A DNA stretch of 39,324 bases from Paulinella micropora (lineage: Eukaryota; Cercozoa; Imbricatea; Euglyphida): positions 161,079 through 200,402 of the forward strand of contig BJOX01000070.1 of NCBI GenBank assembly GCA_009731375.1. The letters are read 5' to 3'. This document shows positions 22,602 to 33,324 of this stretch, one piece after another. The notes beneath the pieces were generated by a model. It worked only from the letters and a program-made list of their open reading frames with translations. It searched no databases and was not told where the DNA came from. Position numbers and translations under genes: made by a program. Numbering within the stretch: the stretch's first letter is position 1; the number at the start of each line of letters is the position of its first letter.

Positions 22602-22735
22602 ATGTGTGTGTGTGTGTGTGTACACAGTGTGTGTGTTCATGTATGTACGTGTACGCCAGCATAATCTCGTGAGAAAGGGGTATGTATGTATGTATGTAAG
22701 TATATATATATATACATATATATATAATATATATG

Positions 22736-22778
<43 letters not shown>

Positions 22779-22848
22779 TCATGTATGTATGTGTGTACGC
22801 CAGCATAATCTCGTGAGAAAGGGGTATGTATGTATGTATGTATGTATG

Positions 22849-22913
<65 letters not shown>

Positions 22914-22952
22914 ATAATGTGTGTACGCCAGCATAATCTCGTGAGAAAGGGG
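22510..22952 (+). repeat. Four copies of the exon 14 5' end
   Basis: Copies are at 22510 (CAAAACCTCGCGAGACAGG, after GTTAG) and at 22660, 22804 and 22932 (CATAATCTCGTGAGAAAGGG, each after GCCAG). The last three are identical and followed by GTATGTATG. TA and GT arrays separate them. Confidence 0.75.
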
Positions 22953-23115
22953 TATGTATGTATGTATGTATTTATGTGGGTGTGTGTGTGTAACATGGTA
23001 GGCACAATCACCTCAGACTCAGGTTCTACATACATACATACATACATACATACATACATAANNNNNNNNNNGGGGGGTTAGTTCGAATAGCTCTTTCTAT
23101 GTATTTCTGTGTTAG

Positions 23116-23234
23116 CGAAATCTCGCGAGAACGGGGGTGTGGATAGCTCTAATAGTTCCTTTGAAGACTACGATGACTCCTCTCGGAATGAAGAGACAGA
23201 AAGACAACTACTGCAACGCTGCCTTAAAGACCAG
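23116..23234 (+). CDS. Exon 14 (phase 1 to 0)
   Basis: Acceptor GTTAG, donor GTCTCA. At 119 nt it is the longest exon seen. It reads [40 protein letters not shown]: an acidic Ser-rich stretch, then a helix. The Ala codon is completed by exon 13. Copies of its 5' end lie upstream and of its 3' end downstream. Confidence 0.75.
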
Positions 23235-23310
23235 GTCTCAGATCTGCCTATCTACCTATCTATCTATCTACCTACCTACCTGCCTACCTACCTATCTATA
23301 TCTATCTAAG

Positions 23311-23351
23311 ATACTGAGAGACAGCTACTGCAACGCTGCCTTAAAGACCAG
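23311..23351 (+). repeat. Copy of exon 14 3' third, possibly an alternative exon
   Basis: After CTAAG, ATACTGAGAGACAGCTACTG and the rest repeat [13 protein letters not shown] with silent changes (AGA/AGA, CAA/CAG) and the same GTCTCAGATCT donor context. A third remnant is at 23555-23573. Confidence 0.7.
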
Positions 23352-23383
23352 GTCTCAGATCTACCTATCTACCTACCTATCTA

Positions 23384-23445
<62 letters not shown>

Positions 23446-23494
23446 CCTATCTATCTACCTACCTGCCTGCCTGCCTACCTACCTACCTACCTAC

Positions 23495-23551
<57 letters not shown>

Positions 23552-23589
23552 CAAGATACTGAGAGTCAGTTACATACATACATACATAG
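23352..23589. repeat. CTAT/CTAC/CTGC array and TACA
   Basis: Intron array with the third exon-14 remnant (ATACTGAGAGTCAG). It ends in TACATAG. Confidence 0.9.
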
Positions 23590-23618
23590 TGTTTGAGATT
23601 GGAGGCTGAACGGAAGCA
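23590..23618 (+). CDS. Exon 15 (phase 0 in)
   Basis: Acceptor TACATAG. Reads CLRLEAERK(Q), a charged helix continuing exon 14. The nearest GT (GTTTCA) is inside the CAG codon, giving phase 2 out, whereas the exon 16 frame supported by later exons needs phase 0. The donor is therefore doubtful, or an exon in the following array, which contains an N gap, is missing. Confidence 0.5.
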
Positions 23619-23619
23619 G

Positions 23620-23624
23620 TTTCA

Positions 23625-23656
<32 letters not shown>

Positions 23657-23782
23657 CATATATACATACATATACATACATACAGTATGACATACATACA
23701 TCATACATACATACATGCTCACATGCATACATACATACATACATACATACAAACATACATACATACATACATACATACCTGC

Positions 23783-23844
<62 letters not shown>

Positions 23845-23878
23845 ATATCTATCTATCTATCTATCTATCCATCTATCC

Positions 23879-23973
<95 letters not shown>

Positions 23974-23976
23974 CAC

Positions 23977-24037
<61 letters not shown>

Positions 24038-24063
24038 CACCTATCTATCCATCTATCTATTCC

Positions 24064-24126
<63 letters not shown>

Positions 24127-24171
24127 CATCCATCCATCCATCCATCTATCTATCTNNNNNNNNNNCCTATG

Positions 24172-24231
<60 letters not shown>

Positions 24232-24240
24232 CATCTATCC

Positions 24241-24331
<91 letters not shown>

Positions 24332-24343
24332 CACCTATCTATA

Positions 24344-24407
<64 letters not shown>

Positions 24408-24409
24408 AG
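23620..24409. repeat. TACA and long CTAT array with a 10-N gap
   Basis: About 620 bp of CTAT with CATC variants, a gap at 24156-24165, ending in ATCTTTCAG. Confidence 0.95.
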
Positions 24410-24451
24410 GAAAATTTGGGAAACCTACGGGTCGCTTTCGCAAATGTTTCG

Positions 24452-24456
<5 letters not shown>
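24410..24456 (+). CDS. Exon 16 (phase 0 to 2)
   Basis: Acceptor TCTTTCAG, donor GTATAT. Reads [15 protein letters not shown] plus a split Arg. A second open frame exists ([12 protein letters not shown]), but it leads to a stop in exon 18. Three degraded copies without AG lie at 24538-24580, 24700-24739 and 24874-24909, separated by TA and GTAT arrays. Confidence 0.6.
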
Positions 24457-24529
<73 letters not shown>

Positions 24530-24593
24530 TATATATCTGGGAAACGCACGGGTCGCGTTCACAAATGTTTTGGGAAAGGCATGTATGTATGTA

Positions 24594-24635
<42 letters not shown>

Positions 24636-24646
24636 CATGTATATAT

Positions 24647-24699
<53 letters not shown>

Positions 24700-24822
24700 G
24701 GGAAACCTATAGCTCGCGTTCACAAATGTTTCGGAAAGGTCTGTATGTATGTATGTATGTATGTATGTATGTATGTATGTACGTATGTATGTTTGTATGT
24801 ATGTATGTTTGTATGTATGTAT

Positions 24823-24875
<53 letters not shown>

Positions 24876-24974
24876 AACCTACGGGTCGCGTTCACAAATG
24901 TTTCGGAAATGTATGTATGATACATACATATACATACATGCATACATACATACATGCATACATACATACATACA

Positions 24975-25008
<34 letters not shown>

Positions 25009-25086
25009 ATATATATATATATGTATAATACATACAAACATACATATACACATGCATGCATACATACATACATACATGCATACATA

Positions 25087-25117
<31 letters not shown>

Positions 25118-25190
25118 GCATGTAAGTATGTATGTCTGTATGTATGTATGTAGGTATGTAGGTAGGTAGGCAGACAGGTAGGTGTGTATG

Positions 25191-25224
<34 letters not shown>

Positions 25225-25267
25225 TATGTTTATGTATTTATGAATGAATGTATGTATGTATATGTAG
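24457..25267. repeat. TA, GTAT and TACA arrays with exon-16 remnants
   Basis: No unique sequence other than the three exon-16 copies. It ends in ATGTAG before exon 17. Confidence 0.9.
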
Positions 25268-25313
25268 GTTTATTCTATCTCCTGAAGACGCTGTGTACAT
25301 ACAGGCAGAACAG
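25268..25313 (+). CDS. Exon 17 (phase 2 to 0)
   Basis: Acceptor TATGTAG, donor GTAGTC. Reads (R)FILSPEDAVYIQAEQ. A copy of the 3' part, ACGCTGTGTACATACAGGCA then GAACAG, follows at 25375-25400 after ATAG and is identical, with donor GTTAAT. Confidence 0.65.
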
Positions 25314-25403
25314 GTAGTCTATATCTCTATCTATATATCTATATCTATATCTATATCTTATATCTTATATATAGACGCTGTGTACATACAGGCAGAACAG
25401 GTT

Positions 25404-26022
<619 letters not shown>

Positions 26023-26040
26023 TCTATCTATCTATCTATC

Positions 26041-26104
<64 letters not shown>

Positions 26105-26117
26105 CATCCATCCAGCC

Positions 26118-26545
26118 TAGGGTTCAGATCTAACTATCTCCTACAATGACGATTTTGTGTCCGCCGTTAATCGCGCGCAGCGCAAGGGCTAAACAGGCAA
26201 CCAACTCCTGACCATGGCTGATGAAGTCGGGGCGTGATGCAAAGGGTTGATGAAGTCGGGGTTGTAGAAAGGTAACTCACAACGAGCGTGAACTCCTGAA
26301 ACCTCGACTTGCTCATGCCATCATCTCCTTAGGGCACGCGCTCCTGGGGAGTGTTCTAGTGTTGTCCCGTATAGTTCAAAAGGGCTCGGCTACCTTTCGG
26401 CTTGAACTGGGCACAGACACCAACCACAGCGAGACAGTGGTTGGTGTGCAGCTTGGCCGGTGCTGAAAGTTCTTGTCCGGGGGTAGTATAGGAGGCCATG
26501 GCTTTTCAAGCTAAGCCACGCCCATAGATTAAACATTAAACATAT
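26118..26545 (+). mobile_element. Retroelement 3' region ending AAACATATCTATC
   Basis: About 430 bp of unique sequence between CTAT arrays, with no usable ORF, ending ATTAAACATATCTATCC and continuing into ATCC/ATCT repeats. The terminal AAACATATCTATC is shared with the element at 36736 and 39064, suggesting one family or a shared 3' recognition sequence. It contains an internal imperfect duplication (GATGAAGTCGGGG, twice). Confidence 0.55.
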
Positions 26546-26575
26546 CTATCCATCCATCCATCCATCCATCCATCC

Positions 26576-26625
<50 letters not shown>

Positions 26626-26630
26626 ATATA

Positions 26631-26665
<35 letters not shown>

Positions 26666-26683
26666 CTAGCTAGCTACCTATCA

Positions 26684-26747
<64 letters not shown>

Positions 26748-26751
26748 GTAG
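26546..26751. repeat. CATC, CTAT and TA arrays
   Basis: Tail of the previous element merging into intron repeats. Ends in CTGTAG. Confidence 0.9.
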
Positions 26752-26808
26752 GTACTATCTCACGCCAGAGGGTTTTTCATGGAGAATCTAAAACGTGCGA
26801 CACAAGAG
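26752..26808 (+). CDS. Exon 18 (phase 0 to 0)
   Basis: Acceptor ATCTGTAG, donor GTCTAT opening a CTAT array. Reads [19 protein letters not shown]. Joined to exon 17 it makes an amphipathic helix (...IQAEQ-VLSHARG...). Two upstream partial copies support the frame. Confidence 0.65.
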
Positions 26809-26809
26809 G

Positions 26810-26883
<74 letters not shown>

Positions 26884-26884
26884 G

Positions 26885-26957
<73 letters not shown>

Positions 26958-27057
26958 CCTACCTACTACCTGCCTACCTACCTACCTACCTACCTGCCTG
27001 CCTGCCTACCTACCTGCCTGCCTGCCTACCTACCTACCTACCTACCTACCTACCTAC

Positions 27058-27097
<40 letters not shown>

Positions 27098-27100
27098 GGG
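26809..27100. repeat. CTAT/CTAC/CTGC array
   Basis: Pure tetranucleotide array running up to GGGAG. Confidence 0.95.
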
Positions 27101-27102
27101 AG

Positions 27103-27131
27103 ACTTGTGCCTGCTGCGGGCGCTTTTGAGG
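27103..27131 (+). CDS. Exon 19 (phase 2 to 1), tentative
   Basis: After CTATGGGAG, 29 nt read LVPAAGAFE plus a split codon, donor GTAACC. The outgoing phase fits exon 20; the incoming phase does not fit exon 18, so the acceptor may lie elsewhere or have been altered by repeat growth. Confidence 0.4.
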
Positions 27132-27371
27132 GTAACCGAGATGGATATAATATATATATATATATATATATGTATATATTTGCCTATCCCCTTACGTATG
27201 TATGTATCTATGTATCTATGTATCTATGTATCTATGTATCTATGTATGTATGTATGTATGTATGTATGTATGTATGTATGTATGTATGTATGTATGTACG
27301 TACGTACGTACGTACGTACGTACGTACGTACGTACGTTTGTATGTATGTATGTATGTATGTATGTATGTAG

Positions 27372-27388
27372 GAAGCGGAAAGGACGAG
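27372..27388 (+). CDS. Exon 20, 17-nt micro-exon, first copy (phase 1 to 0)
   Basis: Acceptor ATGTAG, donor GTTGGT. GAAGCGGAAAGGACGAG reads (x)-SGKDE in the phase set by exon 21. Nine more copies follow. With 17 nt, including two copies would shift the frame and including three would add 17 codons. Confidence 0.5.
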
Positions 27389-27472
27389 GTTGGTGCTGGT
27401 GTATGTATGTATGTATGTATGTATGTATGTATGTATGTATGTATGTATGTATGTGTGTATATATGTATGTAG

Positions 27473-28343
27473 AAAGCGGAAGAGACGAGGTTAGTGCTGG
27501 TGTGTGTATGTATGTATGTATGTATGTATGTATGTATGTGTGTGTGTGTGTATGTATGTGTGTATATATGTATGTAGAAAGCGGAAAAGACGAGGTTAGT
27601 GCTGGTGTATGTATGTATGTATGTATGTATGTATGTCTGTATGTATGTGTGTGTATGTGTGTATATATGTATGTAGAAAGCGGAAAAGACGAGGTTAGTG
27701 CTGGTGTATGTATGTATGTATGTATGTATGTATGTATGTATGTATGTCTGTATGTCTGTGTGTATGTGTGTGTATGTGTGTATATATGTATGTAGAAAGC
27801 GGAAAAGACGAGGTTAGTGCTGGTGTATGTATGTATGTATGTATGTATGTATGTATTTATGTATGTCTGTATGTATGTGTGTGTATGTGTGCATATATGT
27901 ATGTAGAAAGCGGAAAAGACGAGGTTAGTGCTGGTGTATGTATGTATGTATGTATGTATGTATGTATGTATGTATGTGTGTGTGTATGTGTGTATATATG
28001 TATGTAGAAAGCGGAAAAGACGAGGTTAGTGCTGATGTATGTATGTATGTATGTATGTATGTATGTTTGTGTGTGTGTATGTATGTATGTATGTACGTAT
28101 GTATGTATGTATGTATGTATGCATGTATGTATGTATGTATGTATGTATGTATGTGTGTGTGTATGTATGTATGTATGTATGTATATAGAAAGCGGAAAAG
28201 ACGAGGTTAGTGTTGGTGTATGTATGTATGTATGTATGTATGTGTGTATGTATGTATGTAGAAAGCGGAAAAGACGAGGTTAGTGCTGGTGTATGTATGT
28301 ATGTATGTATGTGTGTATGTATGTAGAAAGCGGAAAAGACGAG
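27473..28343 (+). repeat. Nine further copies of the 17-nt micro-exon
   Basis: Copies are at 27473, 27578, 27677, 27796, 27907, 28008, 28189, 28262 and 28327. All are preceded by TAG and followed by GTTAGT. AAAGCGGAAAAGACGAG is invariant in eight; the copy at 27473 has one change. Most are followed by GCTGGTGTATG and then GTAT repeats. Spacing is 65-181 bp, set by the GTAT length. Confidence 0.85.
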
Positions 28344-28388
28344 GTTAGTTCCGGGTGCCACCCTGTCCCAATGTACAGAGGTATTTTG

Positions 28389-28390
28389 TA

Positions 28391-28433
<43 letters not shown>

Positions 28434-28454
28434 GGATGGATGGATGGATTGATG

Positions 28455-28493
<39 letters not shown>

Positions 28494-28837
28494 GGATGGA
28501 TGGATGGGTGGATGGATGGATGGGAGGGATGGATGGGATTGGATTGGATTGGATTGGATTGGTTGGTTGGTTGGTTGGTTGGTTGGTTGGTTGGTTGGTG
28601 TGGTGTGGTGTAGTGTGGTGTGGTTGGTGGGTTGGGTGGGGGTTGGGTTGGGTACGGTTGAGTACGGTTTGGTTGGTTTGGTTGGTTGGTCGGTTGGTTG
28701 GTTTCCATATATATATACATGCATAAATACATACATACATACATACATACATATACATACATTCATATACATACAACATACATATACATACATTCATACA
28801 TACATATACATACATACATACATACATACATACATAG
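28389..28837. repeat. TTGA, GGAT, (GGTT)n and TACA arrays
   Basis: TTGA/GGAT (28389-28535), then GGATT, GGTT and GGTGT (28536-28705), a G-rich strand able to form two-layer G-quadruplexes, then TACA ending in CATAG. Confidence 0.9.
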
Positions 28838-28943
28838 GTGGAGGAGCAGTTAGTGACTCGTGAAGAAGCTAAGCTACAAGCAGCCATGTCTTCCCAACGC
28901 AGTTCAGAGCTCATGGCTGCCTTAGATGCCGCTCAGGGACATG
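28838..28943 (+). CDS. Exon 21 (phase 0 to 1)
   Basis: Acceptor TACATAG, donor GTCAAC. The 106 nt read VEEQLVTREEAKLQAAMSSQ then RSSELMAALDAAQGH plus one base: a highly helical, charged stretch. The frame stays open past the donor into the minisatellite (to 29212), so an unspliced reading is possible. A copy of its second half at 29335-29393 changes only third positions (TTA/TTG, GAT/GAC, GCT/GCG) and one residue (His/Gln). Confidence 0.7.
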
Positions 28944-28979
28944 GTCAACGTAATATCCAGCAAATTTTGCATCAAGTTT

Positions 28980-29545
28980 TGTCCGCTACTACGGCGAACT
29001 TTCGCAAAAAATTTTGCAGTAAAATACGGCAAACTTTCGCGAAAGCTTGCCTTGATGTCTACCCAACGCAGTTCAGAGCTAGGAACTTTTCATGGAATTT
29101 CTCCGCTACTACGGCAAACTTTCGCGAAAAAAACTTCTTAGCTAATACGGCAAACTTGAGTGAAATTTCTCAGCTAATACGGCAAACTTTCGCGAAACTT
29201 CTCCGCAAATAGGTAAACATTCGCGAAACTTCTTCCCTAATACGGCAAACTTGTCTGAATTTTCTCCGCTAATACAGCAAGCTTTCGCGAAACTTCTCCG
29301 CAAATACGGTAAATTGTCGTGAAAGTTTGCTTTTTGTCTCCCCAACGCAGTTCAGAGCTCATGGCTGCCTTGGACGCCGCGCAGGGACAAGGGTAATGTA
29401 CAACAAATTTTGCGTAAAATTTCTCAAATAATACGGCAAATTTCGCGCGAAATTTCTCCGCCAATACGGTAAATTTTCGTCCAACTTCTCGGATAATGCG
29501 GCGAACTTGCGCGAAACTCCGTCTAATACGGCAGACTTTGGTTTA
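28980..29545. repeat. ~32-bp minisatellite with two embedded exon-21 copies
   Basis: Units of the form GCTAATACGGCAAACTTTCG then CGAAACTTCTCC, spaced 31-36 bp, from about 28985 to 29540. Partial exon-21 copies sit inside at 29055-29080 and 29335-29393. A poly-A/G run (29544-29577) follows. Confidence 0.85.
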
Positions 29546-29634
29546 AAAAAAAAAAAAAAGAAAAAAAAAAAAAAAATCCACACATAACATACTTACACAT
29601 AGATGCATATATTACGTACATATTATATATACAG

Positions 29635-29692
29635 GGTTGACTGCGGAGGATGCGATTATAATGTTGGCGGCGCAACTATCTATACATCTATC

Positions 29693-29765
<73 letters not shown>

Positions 29766-29994
29766 ATCTATCTATCTGCCTACCTACCTACCTACCTACC
29801 TACCTATCTATCTTATCTATCTACCTACCTACCTACCTATCTATCTATCTTATCTACCTACCTACCTACCTACCTACCTACCTATCTTATCCATCTATCT
29901 ATCTTATCTAATATTACGTACATATTATATATACAGGGTTGACTGCGGAGGATGCGCTTATAATGTTGGCGGCGCAACTATCTATCTATCTATC

Positions 29995-30049
<55 letters not shown>

Positions 30050-30231
30050 CCTACCTACCTACCTACCTACCTACCTACCTACCTACCTACCTATCTATCT
30101 TATCTACCTACCTACCTACCTACCTACCTACCTACCTATCTTATCCATCTATCTATCTTATCTTATATTACGTACATATTATACATACAGGGTTGACTGC
30201 GGAGGATGCGCTTATAATGTTGGCGGCGCAA

Positions 30232-30232
<1 letters not shown>
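29635..30232 (+). repeat. Three copies of the exon 22 5' half
   Basis: Copies at 29635-29676, 29937-29978 and 30191-30232 read LTAEDA(I/L)IMLAAQ, then pass into CTAT at the same base (GCGCAAC-TATC). Each is preceded by a conserved ATTACGTACATATTATA-(T/C)-ACAG block, so about 25 nt of upstream intron is duplicated with it. Units are 302, 254 and 241 bp apart. Confidence 0.8.
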
Positions 30233-30306
<74 letters not shown>

Positions 30307-30431
30307 CCTACCTACCTACCTACCTACCTACCTACCTACCTATCTTATCTACCTACCTACCTACCTACCTACCTACCTATCTTATCCATCTATCTATCTT
30401 ATCTAATATTACGTACATATTATATACACAG

Positions 30432-30515
30432 GGTTGACTGCGGAGGATGCGATCATAATATTGGCGGCGCAACGGCTAACTGAATGGGGAGAAGTTCCCC
30501 CTTCGTGGACACAAG
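30432..30515 (+). CDS. Exon 22 (phase 1 to 1)
   Basis: Acceptor ATACACAG, donor GTCCCT. The 84 nt read (G)[14 protein letters not shown] then [13 protein letters not shown] plus one base. It is the only copy holding both halves. The Gly at the junction is completed with exon 21. The Trp/Pro motif EWGEVPPSW is distinctive, but I cannot assign it to a known domain. Confidence 0.7.
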
Positions 30516-30536
30516 GTCCCTATCCATCCTACCTAC

Positions 30537-30594
<58 letters not shown>

Positions 30595-30621
30595 GTCTAT
30601 CTATCTATCTTCTGAATGGGG

Positions 30622-30681
<60 letters not shown>

Positions 30682-30702
30682 GATCTATCTATCTATCTAT
30701 CG

Positions 30703-30761
<59 letters not shown>

Positions 30762-30792
30762 GATCGATCGATCGATCTATCGATCTACCTAC

Positions 30793-30883
<91 letters not shown>

Positions 30884-31105
30884 CTATCTTGTCTACCTAC
30901 CTACCTACCTACCTACCTACCTATCTTATCTATCTATCTATCTTATCTAACTGAATGGGGAGAGGTGCCCCCCGCATGGACTCAAGGTCGTTGTTTAGAT
31001 TTGATAGATAGATAGGTAAGATAGGTAGGTAGGTAGGTAGGTAGGTAGGTAGGTAGATAAGATTGATAGGTAGGTAGATAGATGGATGGATGGATAGATA
31101 GATAA

Positions 31106-31196
<91 letters not shown>

Positions 31197-31203
31197 TAGA
31201 TAG
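30516..31203 (+). repeat. CTAT/CTAC/GATA arrays with exon 22 3'-half copies
   Basis: A fragment (CTGAATGGGG, 30612-30620) and a longer copy (30947-30986) of the exon 22 3' half are embedded. The latter reads [13 protein letters not shown] with four silent changes and one Ser/Ala change, and keeps a GT donor. From 31004 the array switches strand type to GATA/GGTA, facing the CTAT block. Confidence 0.8.
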
Positions 31204-31660
31204 ATGAGATATCGACTAATGTCAGAAAAAAGGAGCTTCTGATTTCGTCAACCAAGGAAGTCTGTGGGTAAAGTATTAACCCGATGCCCAGCTAAGTCGT
31301 GATGTTTGCACGGAAGGGACTGATACAGGCGATACCAAAGCTCCCTAGTACCAGGCGGGGCCAGGGCTCGTTCCATAAGCGCCCCTTGCAGAACGAGCTC
31401 CCACCTCCATTACAGAGGACCCAGTAAGCAGATGGAGTTTCGAGACTGTTCGACAGTCTAGTATAAACCGACAGAGCACTGTGGGTTTTATTCCGGGCTC
31501 AACAAGCGAGAAAGGGCACCCTGAGGGAACAGGATTGTGCTTCCCGTCGCTATTTCGGCATGTGACTTATAGGCGTATGGCTAGGCACACATAAGGCACC
31601 CCACCACGGGCCCAGCACACCCACACCATCCCCTAATTCTCTGTCTGTCGACAGATGGCA
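31204..31660 (-). mobile_element. Retroelement 3' region, minus strand, ATCT tail
   Basis: About 450 bp of unique sequence between GATA arrays. On the minus strand its end reads GATATCTCATCTATC, closely resembling the CGACATCTCATCTATC end of the element at 6788, so the tail side is at 31204. There is no clear ORF. The GATA array on the other side (from 31665) means the element lies inside one large array. Confidence 0.45.
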
Positions 31661-31661
31661 C

Positions 31662-31717
<56 letters not shown>

Positions 31718-31761
31718 GGACCGACAGATAGACAGACAGATTGATTGATTGATTGATTGAC

Positions 31762-31805
<44 letters not shown>

Positions 31806-31850
31806 AGATTGATAGATTGATTGATTGATAGATTGATAGATTGATAGATT

Positions 31851-31889
<39 letters not shown>

Positions 31890-31928
31890 GGATGGATGGA
31901 TGGATGGATGGATGGATACTTACATACA

Positions 31929-31981
<53 letters not shown>

Positions 31982-32005
31982 TCTCACTCACTCACTCACT
32001 CACTC

Positions 32006-32044
<39 letters not shown>

Positions 32045-32053
32045 CACTCACTC

Positions 32054-32084
<31 letters not shown>

Positions 32085-32135
32085 CACTCACTCACTTACT
32101 CACTGACGTACTTATTTACTTACTCACTTACTGAA
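31661..32135. repeat. GATA, TTGA, GGAT and CTTA/CTCA arrays
   Basis: Sequential tetranucleotide blocks; CTTA/CTCA at 31918-32130. Confidence 0.95.
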
Positions 32136-32186
32136 GAAAAAAATATGAGAATGGACGCAAATTGCCGTCACTTGCCCCGGGGGGGG

Positions 32187-32482
32187 NNNNNNNNNNNNNN
32201 NNNNNNNNNNNNNNNNNNNNNNNNNNNNNNNNNNNNNNNNNNNNNNNNNNNNNNNNNNNNNNNNNNNNNNNNNNNNNNNNNNNNNNNNNNNNNNNNNNNN
32301 NNNNNNNNNNNNNNNNNNNNNNNNNNNNNNNNNNNNNNNNNNNNNNNNNNNNNNNNNNNNNNNNNNNNNNNNNNNNNNNNNNNNNNNNNNNNNNNNNNNN
32401 NNNNNNNNNNNNNNNNNNNNNNNNNNNNNNNNNNNNNNNNNNNNNNNNNNNNNNNNNNNNNNNNNNNNNNNNNNNNNNNNNN
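32187..32482. other. Assembly gap bounded by poly-G
   Basis: The left side ends CCCCGGGGGGG and the right side begins with 31 G (32483-32513). A G homopolymer or G-rich array was probably not resolved. Confidence 0.95.
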
Positions 32483-32514
<32 letters not shown>

Positions 32515-32549
32515 AGATAGGTAGGTAGATAGGTAGGTAGGTAGGTAGG

Positions 32550-32588
<39 letters not shown>

Positions 32589-32638
32589 GTGAGGGGGAAT
32601 AACCGCAAAACCATTCAAATGTTCATGGCTTTTGCCTC

Positions 32639-32640
<2 letters not shown>
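32589..32640 (+). CDS. Possible exon fragment
   Basis: After a GATA array ending in ATAG, a unique ~50-nt block can read VRGNNRKTIQMFMAFASY in phase 0. No GT follows; it passes straight into CTAT. It could be an exon whose donor side was overgrown by repeats. The evidence is weak. Confidence 0.25.
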
Positions 32641-32675
<35 letters not shown>

Positions 32676-32705
32676 ATCTCTCTATCTATCCTATCCATCC
32701 TATCC

Positions 32706-32747
<42 letters not shown>

Positions 32748-32818
32748 GTATCTATCTACCTATCTATCCATCTATCTATCTATCTTGTCTTAACCCTTGT
32801 CAACAATCGGAGAAAAAT

Positions 32819-32902
<84 letters not shown>
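32641..32902. repeat. CTAT array and poly-T tracts
   Basis: CTAT/CATC to 32785, a short unique piece containing TTAACCCTTGTCAACAATCG, then two T homopolymers (about 40 and 34 nt) ending in a gap (32903-32912). Confidence 0.9.
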
Positions 32903-32970
32903 NNNNNNNNNNTAGGCGGTCGCAAACGGTCGTGTGACAGGGTACGGGTTAACGGGGGTATGTTGTTATG

Positions 32971-33100
32971 TCTGCCAGAAAAGCCGGCTGCTAGCAGAAG
33001 TCCCGAGCCATCCCTGTCTTAATTGTCTGTTATGTCTCTGCCAGAAAAACCGGCGGCTGGCAGAAGAGCCGTCCCTGTCTTAAATATACACACAGAATCA
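32971..33100 (+). repeat. Two partial copies of exon 24
   Basis: CTGCCAGAAAAGCCGGCTGC (32971) and CTGCCAGAAAAACCGGCGGC (33036) repeat the exon 24 start. Relative to exon 24 the first differs by silent changes (AAG/AAA, GCT/GCA, CCC/CCA) before diverging at TCTTAA; the second has a short deletion. Confidence 0.7.
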
Positions 33101-33132
33101 TACATAAGCTTACATACGTACCGTGGCCGCAG

Positions 33133-33209
33133 TGCACAGACTTGGGTCAAATACATCCCCCGGGGTCGCAGTCAGCACTTGAGCAAAGTCCAAGCCTGCG
33201 ACAGCATGT
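33133..33209 (+). CDS. Possible exon 23 (phase 2 to 1)
   Basis: Acceptor GGCCGCAG, donor GTATGT. The 77 nt read AQTWVKYIPRGRSQHL then SKVQACDSM. Direct joining to exon 24 would create a TAA at the junction, so either its boundaries differ or it is not spliced to that copy. Confidence 0.35.
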
Positions 33210-33239
33210 GTATGTATGTCTGTCTGTCATGTCTGCCAG

Positions 33240-33321
33240 AAAAACCGGCAGCTAGCAGAAGTCCAGAGCCATCCCTGTTCACCCTACCCATGCATGGAGA
33301 AAGCCCTCACAAGATTAACCG
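33240..33321 (+). CDS. Exon 24 (phase 1 to 2)
   Basis: Acceptor GTCTGCCAG, donor GTAGGT, which opens a GATGT array. The 82 nt read KPAASRSPEPSLFTLP then MHGESPHKIN plus a split Arg: Ser/Pro-rich and disordered-type. The frame is supported by silent differences from the two upstream copies. Confidence 0.65.
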
Positions 33322-33324
33322 GTA

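Noticed and set aside
24410-25313. Alternative reading [12 protein letters not shown] in exon 16 followed by LFYLLKTLCTYRQN in exon 17
   Set aside because: It closes in phase with exon 15, but reaches a stop in exon 18, and copies of exon 18 show conservative change only in the other frame.
27372-28343. CRISPR-like array (17-nt repeats with variable spacers)
   Set aside because: The spacers are all GTAT microsatellite, the repeats are short with splice-type flanks, and the context is eukaryotic with no cas genes.
28560-28700. Interstitial telomeric repeat
   Set aside because: GGTT/GGTGT units do not match a regular known telomere unit and are continuous with neighbouring GGAT/TTGA arrays.
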